A stretch of 64,000 bases of DNA from positions 1 to 64,000 of the forward strand of contig CAYJLG010000008.1 in the NCBI GenBank assembly GCA_964371035.1, written 5' to 3'. The stretch comes from UBA1535 sp964371035. Its GTDB lineage: Bacteria; Bacillota; Clostridia; Tissierellales; Sedimentibacteraceae. Positions 1-8,045 of this stretch are shown piece by piece (position 1 is the first letter of the stretch; every line of letters begins with the position of its first letter). The translations under genes were made by a program, and so were the position numbers. The notes under the pieces were generated by a model. That model had not been told where the DNA came from and did no database searches. It saw only the letters and a list, made by a program, of their open reading frames with translations.

Positions 1-1
1 G

Positions 2-103
2 GTCGAGGGCAAGGTTAGAAAATATTATTCTATTACAGAAAAAGGCGAAGAAGTGCTAACTGAAGCTAAAAAAAAAATAAAAGAACTTACGCATGAGCTG
101 TAA
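2..103 (+). CDS. PadR-family transcriptional regulator, C-terminal end (partial)
   Basis: The first 33 readable codons of the window end at TAA. They contain the string RKYYSITEKGEEVL followed by a lysine-rich helix. This is the usual end of the winged-helix domain of PadR-type repressors, where the wing (RKYYxLTxxG) leads into the C-terminal helix. The gene begins outside the window, so length and ligand cannot be judged. The next gene starts 14 bases downstream, so the two are probably co-transcribed. Confidence 0.6.
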   Translation, partial: VEGKVRKYYSITEKGEEVLTEAKKKIKELTHEL

Positions 104-117
104 TGGAGGAATAAGAA

Positions 118-465
118 ATGAGTGGACATAATATTTACACTTTTAAATTTAATGAAATGTATAAATTATATACTGCAAAAATAGAGCGAAAAGGAAGAGT
201 TTCTGAAGAATTAGATGAAGTTATTTGTTGGCTTACCGGTTATTCGCTCGATGAACTTCACACGATAGATGATAGCATTGATATGACAAATTTCTTTAAA
301 AATGCACCAAACTTAAATCCTAATAGAAATTTAATTACAGGCTCTATCTGTGGAGTTAAACTTGCAGAGATAGAAGAACCAATTATGAAAGAAATTCGAT
401 ATTTGGATAAACTTGTTGATGAATTGGCAAAAGGTAAAATAATGGATAAAATATTGAGGAAGTAA
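118..465 (+). CDS. DUF2200 family protein
   Basis: A 115-residue protein with the whole-length pattern of the DUF2200 family: an N-terminal HNIYTFKFNEMYKLY-like start, a KAERKGR-like stretch, an xxWLTGY motif near residue 40, a LNPNRNLITG segment near residue 67, and an RYLDKLVDELAKGK tail. Length agrees with the family. Function is unknown. The protein is predicted soluble and has no signal peptide. The ATG is preceded by GGAGGAATAAGAA. It sits 14 bases after the PadR fragment, so it may be part of a PadR-controlled unit. It is followed by decayed DNA without a clear terminator. Confidence 0.75.
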   Translation: MSGHNIYTFKFNEMYKLYTAKIERKGRVSEELDEVICWLTGYSLDELHTIDDSIDMTNFFKNAPNLNPNRNLITGSICGVKLAEIEEPIMKEIRYLDKLVDELAKGKIMDKILRK

Positions 466-488
466 CAATCCGACAACTCAAATAGTGA

Positions 489-659
489 AAGCGGTCAGCC
501 ACTATCACAGTAGATACAACTGATTACATTATGTCCGAAGCGGAGGAAGAACAGATTAAAGGTTTAATTGGTTTTCCTAAAATAAACCTACTGAACGGAG
601 AAATAATTCAAATGACAAGAGCCGGTGGAGCGGTGAAACAGCACACCCATTTGACTTAG
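489..659 (+). pseudogene. Unrecognised coding remnant in decayed DNA
   Basis: Between the DUF2200 gene and the TrmH-type gene (about 310 bases) no intact gene is visible. One reading frame runs from a stop at 486 to a TAG at 657-659 and encodes a plausible protein end (VDTTDYIMSEAEEEQIKGL, later GEIIQMTRAGG, ending KQHTHLT). It has no good start or ribosome binding site. It could be the 3' end of a gene lost by rearrangement. I do not recognise the family. The remaining 120 bases to 779 show nothing convincing. Confidence 0.3.
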
Positions 660-779
660 AGCCAACAGATACCGTTTAGCTTAGGTAGAGAGTGAGAATG
701 TATGCCCTCTTGTCACGACACAGAAACATTTATAGCCTTGGTTTAGCCTTGATGTCAAATATCTGTGTTTGCCACTTGT

Positions 780-1649
780 CTAATTTCTCACTAAGCCGTT
801 TCGTTTTATTGCACATTCGTACAATATAAGAGTAGCGGCTATTCCTACGTTTAGTGAGTCACAATCGCCATACATAGGTATTTTTATTGATTCGTGTCTT
901 GTTTCATACCAAGGTTTTGATATACCATATCTCTCACTTCCCATAATAATAGCTATGTTGCCTTCAAAATTTTCTTCATAGTAAAATTTCTCAGCGTCTG
1001 TGTCTGTTAAGATTATCCTGTAATTGTTTTCAATAAGCCAATCTATCAGATTTTCACATTCTGCTTCGATTATTGGGATTTTGAAGCATGAGCCTTGGGA
1101 ACTTCTCATGATTTTAGGGTGTGTTATTCTAGTTTTTCTATTACAAATGATTATAGCATCTGTGTCTGTACCGTCACATGAACGTATTATGGTGCCAATG
1201 TTTCCTGGAATTTCTAATCCATCTAATATCGTTAAAACTTTATGATTTTTAACATTTAAATCTTCTAATTTTTTTATTGGAAATTTGGCTAATACGAATA
1301 TTCCTGCCGAAGTTCCTACTTCAGCTACTTTTTTGAATGTTGAACTTGAAACCATATGAATTTCTTCAGCTTTTTGTGATAATTCATCCATTGCTTTTGC
1401 AGCTTCGTTAGTAGTTATCGATTCTAAGTCGAGTAAGATTGATTTTATCTCAACGTCATATTTCAATAATTGCCCACATGCCCATATACCTTCTACTGCA
1501 ACCAGTTTTTCGGGATTTGATTTTGTATTGTTTATGATGGAAGATATTTTTTTAACTACGGCAGCATTTTTTCCTGAAAGACGCCATTTGCCATAGTATT
1601 TGTCTTTGATATATTTTTCTTTTTCTTCTAATGATAATTCTATAAACAT
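780..1649 (-). CDS. TrmH (SpoU) family RNA 2'-O-methyltransferase
   Basis: A 289-residue SPOUT-class methyltransferase that should transfer a methyl group from S-adenosylmethionine to a ribose 2'-OH in rRNA or tRNA. The three SpoU motifs are in place: motif 1 GNIGTIIRSC at about 149-158 with the catalytic-type Asn and Arg, motif 2 IIMGSERYGIS at about 234-244, and motif 3 IPMYGDCDSLNVGIAA at about 257-272. An N-terminal extension of about 130 residues resembles the substrate-binding domain of the TsnR/AviRb-like branch. The ATG is preceded by TTGGAGGCAAA. It lies 24 bases downstream of the fumarase beta gene on the same strand, so co-transcription is likely. The RNA target cannot be read from sequence. 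Confidence 0.85.
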   Translation of the reverse strand: MFIELSLEEKEKYIKDKYYGKWRLSGKNAAVVKKISSIINNTKSNPEKLVAVEGIWACGQLLKYDVEIKSILLDLESITTNEAAKAMDELSQKAEEIHMVSSSTFKKVAEVGTSAGIFVLAKFPIKKLEDLNVKNHKVLTILDGLEIPGNIGTIIRSCDGTDTDAIIICNRKTRITHPKIMRSSQGSCFKIPIIEAECENLIDWLIENNYRIILTDTDAEKFYYEENFEGNIAIIMGSERYGISKPWYETRHESIKIPMYGDCDSLNVGIAATLILYECAIKRNGLVRN

Positions 1650-1673
1650 TTTGCCTCCAAGTAGTTTATATTG

Positions 1674-2210
1674 TTATTGACGTATTTCGTATAGGTTGTT
1701 GCCTTCGCTATCTATTATTACTACTGCTGGAAAATCTTCTACATATAACTTAAATATAGCTTCTGTGCCTAAATCTTCATAACAGATTAATTCTTTTGAT
1801 TTTATGGATTTTGAAATTAGTGCTGCGGCTCCACCTGTTGCACCAAAATATATGCATTTATTTTTAATCATGGATTTTATGACTTCAGGATTTCTTTTTC
1901 CTTTTCCTATCATACCTTTTAAACCTTTTTCTAGCAACGCTGGCGTATATGCGTCCATTCTATAACTAGTAGTTGGCCCTGCGGGACCTATCACATATCC
2001 TTCTTTTGCTGGGGCTGGTCCTACATAATAAATCGTTTGGTTTTGTATCTCTATAGGCAATTTTTCACCTTTTTCTAACAATTCAAATAATCTTTTGTGA
2101 GCTGCGTCTCTGCCTGTGTATATGTATCCTTCAAGCAAGACACTTTCTCCTGATTTTAAATTTTTTATAGTTTCTTCTGTAAGAGGAAGTTTTATTTTTT
2201 TTATAGTCAT
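1674..2210 (-). CDS. fumB: Class I fumarate hydratase, beta subunit (C-terminal domain)
   Basis: A 178-residue beta subunit of the two-subunit, [4Fe-4S] class I fumarase (fumarate + water to malate). The substrate-binding signature GPAGPTTSYRMD is at about 75-86, followed by GMIGKGKRNPEV at about 99-110 and the GATGGAAALI segment. Length matches split beta subunits, in contrast to the fused enterobacterial enzyme. It follows the alpha-subunit gene by 64 bases on the same strand. A related function, the beta subunit of tartrate dehydratase, has the same fold, but general context favours fumarase. Such enzymes are oxygen-labile, which fits an anaerobe. Confidence 0.88.
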   Translation of the reverse strand: MTIKKIKLPLTEETIKNLKSGESVLLEGYIYTGRDAAHKRLFELLEKGEKLPIEIQNQTIYYVGPAPAKEGYVIGPAGPTTSYRMDAYTPALLEKGLKGMIGKGKRNPEVIKSMIKNKCIYFGATGGAAALISKSIKSKELICYEDLGTEAIFKLYVEDFPAVVIIDSEGNNLYEIRQ

Positions 2211-2274
2211 AATATAGTAACCTCATTTAATATATTAAAGAATCGTTTATAAATACTATTAACGTTTTAAAAAA

Positions 2275-3123
2275 TTAACCTATAACACATTCTTTGTGTC
2301 GATATGCATGACAGCATATATTGACGGCTACAGGCAAGGCAGCTATGTGTGTTGGAAAGTAATTTATCTTTACGTCCAATGCTGTAGTTTTACCGCCAAA
2401 CCCTCCAGGCCCTATGTTTAGTTTGTTTATTTCTTCTAACAATTCTAATTCTAGTTTTGCATATCTATCATCACTGTTTCGTTCTCCAATTTCTCTTGTT
2501 AGAGATTTTTTGGCAAGATATGCTGCTTTTTCAAAGCTTCCACCTATGCCTATACCAACGACTATGGGCGGACAAGGATTCGGACCTGCATTTTTAACTG
2601 TTTCTAATACAAATGATTTAACGCCTTCTACTCCATCTGACGGCTTTAACATTTTAATTGCACTCATGTTTTCGCTTCCAAACCCTTTTGGCGAAACTAT
2701 GATTTTAACTTTGTCTCCCTGTACTATTTCTGTATGCAAGATTGCAGGTGTATTGTCTTTTGTGTTAACTCTGTTGAAAAGCGGGTCATCGACTACGGAT
2801 TTTCTTAAATATCCTTCATCGTATGCATTTTTTACTCCATCATTTACTGCATCGTATATGTTTTTTCCTTCTAATTTTACGTTTTGTCCAATTTCAAGGA
2901 AAACTATTGCCATTCCTGTGTCTTGGCACATTGGTATTTTTTCTGTTTTAGCAATTTGATGGTTGTCTAAAAGCTGTCTAATGATAGTTTTTGGCAAAGG
3001 TGTATTTTCTTTGTTGAGTTGATTTTCAAGGTTTTCAATATAATTCTCGCCTAAATCATAATTAGCTTCTTTAAAAAGTTCTTTGATTTTATTTTCTATT
3101 TCTAAAGTAGATATTGCTTTCAT
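2275..3123 (-). CDS. fumA: Class I fumarate hydratase, alpha subunit (Fe-S domain)
   Basis: A 282-residue alpha subunit of class I fumarase. It should hold the catalytic [4Fe-4S] cluster: Cys66 in IPMCQDTGMA, Cys184 in NPCPPIVVGIGIGG, and a C-terminal cysteine among 270-279 are the expected ligands. The NIGPGGFGGKTTALDV motif near 236-251 is typical. The ATG follows AAAAGGAAATATAATAG, a modest ribosome binding site. A short palindrome (TGGACA-AC-TGTCCA) lies at 3152-3165 just upstream, but whether it is an operator is unknown. The gene starts a three-gene unit fumA-fumB-trmH on the minus strand. Confidence 0.88.
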   Translation of the reverse strand: MKAISTLEIENKIKELFKEANYDLGENYIENLENQLNKENTPLPKTIIRQLLDNHQIAKTEKIPMCQDTGMAIVFLEIGQNVKLEGKNIYDAVNDGVKNAYDEGYLRKSVVDDPLFNRVNTKDNTPAILHTEIVQGDKVKIIVSPKGFGSENMSAIKMLKPSDGVEGVKSFVLETVKNAGPNPCPPIVVGIGIGGSFEKAAYLAKKSLTREIGERNSDDRYAKLELELLEEINKLNIGPGGFGGKTTALDVKINYFPTHIAALPVAVNICCHAYRHKECVIG

Positions 3124-3214
3124 CTATTATATTTCCTTTTCTTAACTTTATTGGACAACTGTCCACAATCGAATTTGAAAATTTAACAACAGTCTATTTA
3201 AGATATTATTATAT

Positions 3215-3766
3215 TTAATCTGTAATATATTTTTCTATTGCTTGTTCTATATTTTCTGAATTTTCACTTACTATAAATATCACATATTCTGAGAATGTCT
3301 CAATGATAGCTTCTTCAACTATTTTGTATTCTTTTGGCAGATATCCTTCATATGTGAATTTCAAATCTTCTACTACAGTATTTATGTTTGCAGTGAAATC
3401 TTCTACATGCGATTCGTCTGTAAGCTGAAAGATTGCTATAATTTCTGCTTCAACGTTTATCGGGGCGATGAAAAATCTGAAATCTTTGATGTTGGTCGTG
3501 TCTATGAAGTATAGGGTTTCTAGTAAATCTTTATCGACTGCCATCATTTCTTCTCCGAATTCACTCATTTCTTTTGCGTCTTTAATAAATGCATCTAAAT
3601 CCACAGTTTTACCTGGAGCTGGTTCTTCATTGTCGCCTGCGTTTTCTGCATTTTCTTCGCCTTCTGTCTGTATGTCTGAATCTATATTTGTATCTTCATC
3701 TGTTGAACTAGTGCACGACGTCAATACGATCGATGCTACAATTAGGCTTGCCAATATTTTCTTCAT
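3215..3766 (-). CDS. DUF4358-type lipoprotein
   Basis: A 183-residue predicted lipoprotein: Lys-rich start, hydrophobic core, lipobox LTSC with Cys18, then an acidic Ser/Glu/Asp-rich linker to about residue 55. The remainder resembles DUF4358, including a YEGYLPKEYKIVEEAI segment and a YVIFIVS strand. Function is unknown. The ATG has an excellent ribosome binding site (AGGAGGCAATTCAA), so this start is firm even though the upstream SGNH gene runs 59 bases into it. The overlap suggests translational coupling and a shared role at the cell surface. Confidence 0.65.
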   Translation of the reverse strand: MKKILASLIVASIVLTSCTSSTDEDTNIDSDIQTEGEENAENAGDNEEPAPGKTVDLDAFIKDAKEMSEFGEEMMAVDKDLLETLYFIDTTNIKDFRFFIAPINVEAEIIAIFQLTDESHVEDFTANINTVVEDLKFTYEGYLPKEYKIVEEAIIETFSEYVIFIVSENSENIEQAIEKYITD

Positions 3767-4754
3767 TTGAATTGCCTCCTACTGTGTGTGTTTTTAGGTA
3801 ATCAAACCATTTTGTGTAATAATCTGAGTTTAAATGAACTCCGTCAGTTCCTGCTTCTTCTGGCAAATTGCCTTCTGCATCCCCCACTGCCGACTTGGAA
3901 TCTACGTAGTATACTTCCTTTTTTTGTGCAAGTTCTAATATCATACTGTTAAATCTATCAATATTTGTATTATTATAAATCGGATCTCTATCAGATTTTT
4001 CTTTTGATACTGGCATTATTGAACAAATATAAATAATCGCGTTAGGTTGTATCGCTTTTAATTCATCTATCACTTTCTCGTATGCTTCGATAAATTCTTC
4101 GTCACTTCTCCAACCTAATTCATTTGCTCCTAACATAATATAGATTTTTCCGAATTCTCTTTGTACTAATGCTTCCATGATGGTTACTCTAGTGTTTGAA
4201 TTTAGGCGAATTACTTCTTTTGAGAATATGGTATTAACCATTATACCCATTTGAGCATATACTGTAGTTTCCTTGATTGGGCCATATAAAGAAATCCCTT
4301 CTACTTGTGAATTTCCAATAAATACTGCATCTTCAAAATAACTGTTATTTACAGGATAGCTAAGCGGAACTTTTTTAGAATAGTCATATGGTGTTTCTTC
4401 TTGAGCAATATCCTCTGTATTTTCTTCAACAGATAATGATTCTTCTTCGTTATTTTTTGGGTTAATTCCGATTATACTATCAGTTTCTGTTGTTTGATCT
4501 GCCATATCGATTGGTTGCTCTTCTATTTTTATGTCTAGTTCTACATTTTTGTCTACCTCTGATTGTAGTTCATGATTTTGATCTTCACTAATTTCTGCAT
4601 CGTCAAAACTGTTTGCAACAAAATAAATCCCTGTTGCTAATATTGCAATAATTATTACAATTATCAGTGGATTGATTTTATTTTTCTTATTTTTATATGA
4701 GTTAGTCTCATTTAGATTGTTTTGTTCTTTTGTTTCATTATTGTTGCTTATCAC
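3708..4754 (-). CDS. Membrane-anchored SGNH/GDSL-type hydrolase
   Basis: A 348-residue protein with an Asn-rich cytoplasmic start, one transmembrane helix at about 28-47, a Glu-rich linker to about 125, then an SGNH hydrolase domain outside the membrane. Block I reads FIGNSQVEG, with Ser149 as predicted nucleophile (Asn replaces the usual Asp of GDS). Block III reads MLGANELG, with Asn as oxyanion residue. Block V reads DGVHLN, with Asp/His as the remaining catalytic pair. An esterase or deacetylase acting on envelope glycans is inferred. The last 59 bases overlap the start of the DUF4358 lipoprotein gene, so the two are one transcription unit. Confidence 0.75.
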   Translation of the reverse strand: MISNNNETKEQNNLNETNSYKNKKNKINPLIIVIIIAILATGIYFVANSFDDAEISEDQNHELQSEVDKNVELDIKIEEQPIDMADQTTETDSIIGINPKNNEEESLSVEENTEDIAQEETPYDYSKKVPLSYPVNNSYFEDAVFIGNSQVEGISLYGPIKETTVYAQMGIMVNTIFSKEVIRLNSNTRVTIMEALVQREFGKIYIMLGANELGWRSDEEFIEAYEKVIDELKAIQPNAIIYICSIMPVSKEKSDRDPIYNNTNIDRFNSMILELAQKKEVYYVDSKSAVGDAEGNLPEEAGTDGVHLNSDYYTKWFDYLKTHTVGGNSNEENIGKPNCSIDRIDVVH

Positions 4755-4859
4755 TCGGTTCTCCTAATATTTTTATAGCCTAGATGTCGATTAAAATCAA
4801 ATTTTAACACTGATATTAATTTTAACGTGTTTTGATAAAAAAATCAATCTATTTTATTG

Positions 4860-4888
4860 TTGTAAATGTCTTAACATTGTTATATAAT
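4860..4888 (+). promoter_or_regulatory. Predicted sigma-A promoter of pncB
   Basis: TTGTAA (4860-4865), a 17-base spacer, then TATAAT (4883-4888). The predicted start is about 45 bases before the pncB ATG. The site lies in the divergent interval between the SGNH gene and pncB. Seen in sequence; activity is inferred. Confidence 0.55.
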
Positions 4889-4938
4889 CCTTATATTGTT
4901 AATCTGGTATTACTTTTATTTGGAGGATTAAATATTTT

Positions 4939-6390
4939 ATGGATGTTAAAAACGACAGAAATCTCTCTATGTTGATGGATTTTTATGAATTGACTATGTC
5001 GAATGGCTATTTTGAAAAAGGATTGACTGATACTATCGCTTATTTCGATATGTATTACAGAAAAAACCCTGATAATGGCGGTTTTGCAATAGCAGCAGGA
5101 CTTGAACAAATAATAGATTATATAACAAATTTAAACTTTACGCAGGATAATATAAATTTTCTTCGAAGTAAGAATCTTTTTTCAGAGGAATTTTTAGATT
5201 ATTTATTGAATTTTAAGTTTACTGGTAATGTATATGCTATTCCTGAAGGTACTCCTATTTTCCCTAACGAACCAATAATAACGGTTGAGGCAAAAATTAT
5301 TGAAGCACAATTGATGGAAACTATGATATTGTTAACTTTAAATCACCAAAGTTTGATAGCTACTAAGGCCAGCCGAATTGTTAGAGCTGCTAAAGGTAGG
5401 GCTGTGCTAGAGTTTGGTGCTAGAAGATGCCAAGGGTACGATGGTGCAATCTATGGTTCAAGAGCAGCATATATTGGTGGTGTAACTGCAACTGCAACTA
5501 CTATATCAGATGAGAAATTTGGCGTACCTGCAAGTGGCACAATGGCTCATTCATGGGTTCAGTTGTTTGATAGTGAATATGAAGCTTTTAAGACTTATGC
5601 TGAGGTTTATCCTGATTCTTGCATCTTGCTAATTGATACATACAATATATTGAAGAGTGGACTAAAAAATGCGATTAAAGTCGCAAAAGAAATCTTGGAA
5701 CCTATGGGAAAAAGATTGAAAGGAATCAGATTAGATAGTGGCGATATAGCATATATGAGCAAGAAATGTAGAAAAGAACTAGATGATAATGATATGGCTG
5801 ACTGCAAAATAATTGTATCTAATAGTTTGGATGAATATATTATTAAAGATTTGTTGAACCAAGGTGCCAGAATAGATACTTTTGGTGTAGGAGAGAGGCT
5901 TGTTACGGCTAAATCCGAACCTGTATTTGGAGGAGTTTATAAACTTGTTGCAATTAAACAAGATGATGAGATTGTCCCTAGAATAAAAATTTCTGCAAAT
6001 CCTGAAAAAGTTACTAATCCTGGTTTTAAACAAGTTTGGAGACTTTATCACAAGGATAGATATAAAGCACTTGCAGATGTTATCACTATGCATGATGAAG
6101 AAATTGATGAAAGTAAGCCTTATACTATATTTGACCCAGTTCATACTTGGAAAAAACAAACTCTTACTAATTTTGTAGCTAGAAAACTGAGTGTGCCTAT
6201 TTTCATTAATGGTGAGTGTGTTTATAAATCTCCAACTTTGGAGGAAATAAGGAGCTATTGCAATTTAGAAATCGAGACACTTTGGCGTGAAGTCAAGAGA
6301 TTTTCTAATCCTCATTTGTATTACGTAGATTTATCACAAAAATTATGGGATTGCAAAACTGAAATGATGACTAAGTATAGCGTAAGATAA
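4939..6390 (+). CDS. pncB: Nicotinate phosphoribosyltransferase
   Basis: A 483-residue enzyme of NAD salvage that joins nicotinate to PRPP to give nicotinate mononucleotide. Characteristic segments are the DFYELTMSNGYF start, FEFGARR-like EFGARRCQGYDGAIYG with the conserved Arg/His region, ASGTMAHSWVQLF, LLIDTYN, IRLDSGDIAYMSKK and GVGERLVTAKSEPVFGGVYK. Length fits the Firmicutes PncB type. The ATG follows TTTGGAGGATTAAATATTTT. The ABC-F gene follows after 32 bases with its own weak start, and a strong terminator closes the pair. Confidence 0.93.
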   Translation: MDVKNDRNLSMLMDFYELTMSNGYFEKGLTDTIAYFDMYYRKNPDNGGFAIAAGLEQIIDYITNLNFTQDNINFLRSKNLFSEEFLDYLLNFKFTGNVYAIPEGTPIFPNEPIITVEAKIIEAQLMETMILLTLNHQSLIATKASRIVRAAKGRAVLEFGARRCQGYDGAIYGSRAAYIGGVTATATTISDEKFGVPASGTMAHSWVQLFDSEYEAFKTYAEVYPDSCILLIDTYNILKSGLKNAIKVAKEILEPMGKRLKGIRLDSGDIAYMSKKCRKELDDNDMADCKIIVSNSLDEYIIKDLLNQGARIDTFGVGERLVTAKSEPVFGGVYKLVAIKQDDEIVPRIKISANPEKVTNPGFKQVWRLYHKDRYKALADVITMHDEEIDESKPYTIFDPVHTWKKQTLTNFVARKLSVPIFINGECVYKSPTLEEIRSYCNLEIETLWREVKRFSNPHLYYVDLSQKLWDCKTEMMTKYSVR

Positions 6391-6422
6391 TAAATATAAC
6401 TATTTTTAGAGAGGATACTATT

Positions 6423-7979
6423 TTGAGTGTATTAAATGTAAAAAATGTAACGCACGGATTTGGAGCTAGAGCAATTTTAGATAATGTTTCTTTCCGATTG
6501 CTAAAAGGTGAACATGTAGCTTTGATTGGTGCTAACGGAGAAGGCAAATCGACTTTCTTAAATATAATTACAGGTAAATTGATGCCTGATGAAGGAGTTG
6601 TAGAGTGGTCAAATAGAGTGACAGTAGGATATTTGGATCAACATTCTGCATTGCAAGCGGGGACTACTATTAGAGATAATTTAAGGCTTGCTTTTGATTC
6701 TTTGTTTAATCTTGAAAAAGAAATGTTAGAACTTTATGAAAACATGGCAGAAGCTAGTGATGAAAATGTCACTAAAATGATGGATGACGCTGCAGAGATT
6801 CAAACAATTTTAGATAGTAATGGTTTTTATGTTATTGATTCTAAAATCGATGAAGTTGCTAATGGGTTAGGCCTTGGCGATATAGGTCTTGATAAAAAGG
6901 TTGATGAACTAAGTGGCGGTCAAAGAGCAAAAGTTTTACTTACAAAACTTTTACTTGAAAACCCAACAATTTTGTTATTAGATGAGCCAACTAACTACTT
7001 AGATGCAAACCATATTGAGTGGTTGACAAGATATCTGCAAAATTATGAAAATGCATTCATATTGATTTCACACGATATCCCATTTATAAATGATGTCTGC
7101 AATCTTATTTATCACGTTGAAAATTGCGAATTAACACGATATGTTGGAAATTATGATGAATTCCAAAGACTTTATGATTTAAAGAAAAAACAGCTTGAAA
7201 GAGATATAGAGAAACAACAAAAAGAAATTGAAAAACTAGAAGATTTTATAGCTAGAAATAAAGCTAGAGTTGCAACTAGGGGTATGGCTCAAAGTAGAGC
7301 AAAACAACTCGAAAAAATAGATGTGATTGAAAAACCAAAAGAAAAACCGAAGCCTACGTTTAGGTTTAAAGAAACTAAAGCACCAAGTAGATTTTTAATT
7401 GAAGCGAAGGATCTGGTGATTGGTTATGACGCTCCACTGACAAACCCGATGACGTTTGAAGTTGAAAGAGGTAAAAAAATCGCAATTTGTGGTGTAAACG
7501 GGTTGGGTAAATCTACTCTTTTAAGGACACTTTTGGGAATTATTCCTCCTGTTTCAGGTAGTATTCATCACGGTGAAAATGTAGCTACTGGATATTTTGA
7601 ACAAGAAGATTCTAAGGCTAATTCTAATACTGCTCTTGAGGAAGTTTGGAATACTTATCCTTCCCTGACTAATCATGAAGTTAGGCTTGAACTTGCTAGA
7701 TGTGGATTGACTACAGAAAACATCACGAGCATGATGAAAGTACTTTCAGGTGGCGAAAACGCTAAAGTAAGACTTTGTAAAATATTGTTGTCAGAACATA
7801 ATTTCTTAGTACTTGACGAGCCTACAAACCATTTGGATGTAGAAGCTAAAGATGAGCTTGAGAAGGCTATAAGAGAATTTAAAGGCACAGTACTTTTAGT
7901 TTGCCACGAACCTTATTTTTATGAAAGTTTCGTCACTGATGTTTGGAACTTAGAAGATTTCACTACTAAGATAATATAA
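6423..7979 (+). CDS. ABC-F family ATPase (translation factor or ribosome protection type)
   Basis: A 518-residue soluble protein with two ABC domains and no membrane domain. Domain 1 has Walker A GANGEGKST (37-45), signature LSGGQRAK and Walker B LLLDEPTNYLD. Domain 2 has GVNGLGKST, LSGGENAK and LVLDEPTNHLD. Between them is a charged interdomain linker (KKKQLERDIEKQQKEIEKLE), the ribosome-contacting element of ABC-F proteins. Both Walker B glutamates are present. Closest in layout to the YbiT/YkpA group, so a housekeeping translation role is more likely than antibiotic resistance. The start is TTG, chosen because GAGAGGATACTAT precedes it and the domain begins at once. Confidence 0.88.
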   Translation: MSVLNVKNVTHGFGARAILDNVSFRLLKGEHVALIGANGEGKSTFLNIITGKLMPDEGVVEWSNRVTVGYLDQHSALQAGTTIRDNLRLAFDSLFNLEKEMLELYENMAEASDENVTKMMDDAAEIQTILDSNGFYVIDSKIDEVANGLGLGDIGLDKKVDELSGGQRAKVLLTKLLLENPTILLLDEPTNYLDANHIEWLTRYLQNYENAFILISHDIPFINDVCNLIYHVENCELTRYVGNYDEFQRLYDLKKKQLERDIEKQQKEIEKLEDFIARNKARVATRGMAQSRAKQLEKIDVIEKPKEKPKPTFRFKETKAPSRFLIEAKDLVIGYDAPLTNPMTFEVERGKKIAICGVNGLGKSTLLRTLLGIIPPVSGSIHHGENVATGYFEQEDSKANSNTALEEVWNTYPSLTNHEVRLELARCGLTTENITSMMKVLSGGENAKVRLCKILLSEHNFLVLDEPTNHLDVEAKDELEKAIREFKGTVLLVCHEPYFYESFVTDVWNLEDFTTKII

Positions 7980-7985
7980 ATGCAG

Positions 7986-8024
7986 GTAGGGTGTGGTCAA
8001 GACCACACCCTACTATATTTTTTG
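7986..8024. terminator. Bidirectional terminator between ABC-F and MATE genes
   Basis: A perfect 13-base inverted repeat, GTAGGGTGTGGTC / GACCACACCCTAC, with a two-base loop (7986-8013). It is followed by TATATTTTTTG on the plus strand. It lies between converging genes. The same stem core (GGTGTGGTC-NN-GACCACACC) recurs at 13072-13091 inside a repeat element, so it may be a mobile hairpin module used as a terminator. Confidence 0.7.
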
Positions 8025-8045
8025 TTACTATTATGTGCTAATTTA

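Noticed and set aside
2414..2959. Long plus-strand frame of 181 codons
   Set aside because: Lies wholly opposite the fumarase alpha gene and reads as a Ser/Phe/Leu-rich antisense product with no ribosome binding site.
3152..3165. Palindrome TGGACA-AC-TGTCCA before fumA as a repeat copy or operator
   Set aside because: Only six-base arms, and the vague likeness to the dispersed repeat (GGACAACT ... CAATCG) is too short to claim.
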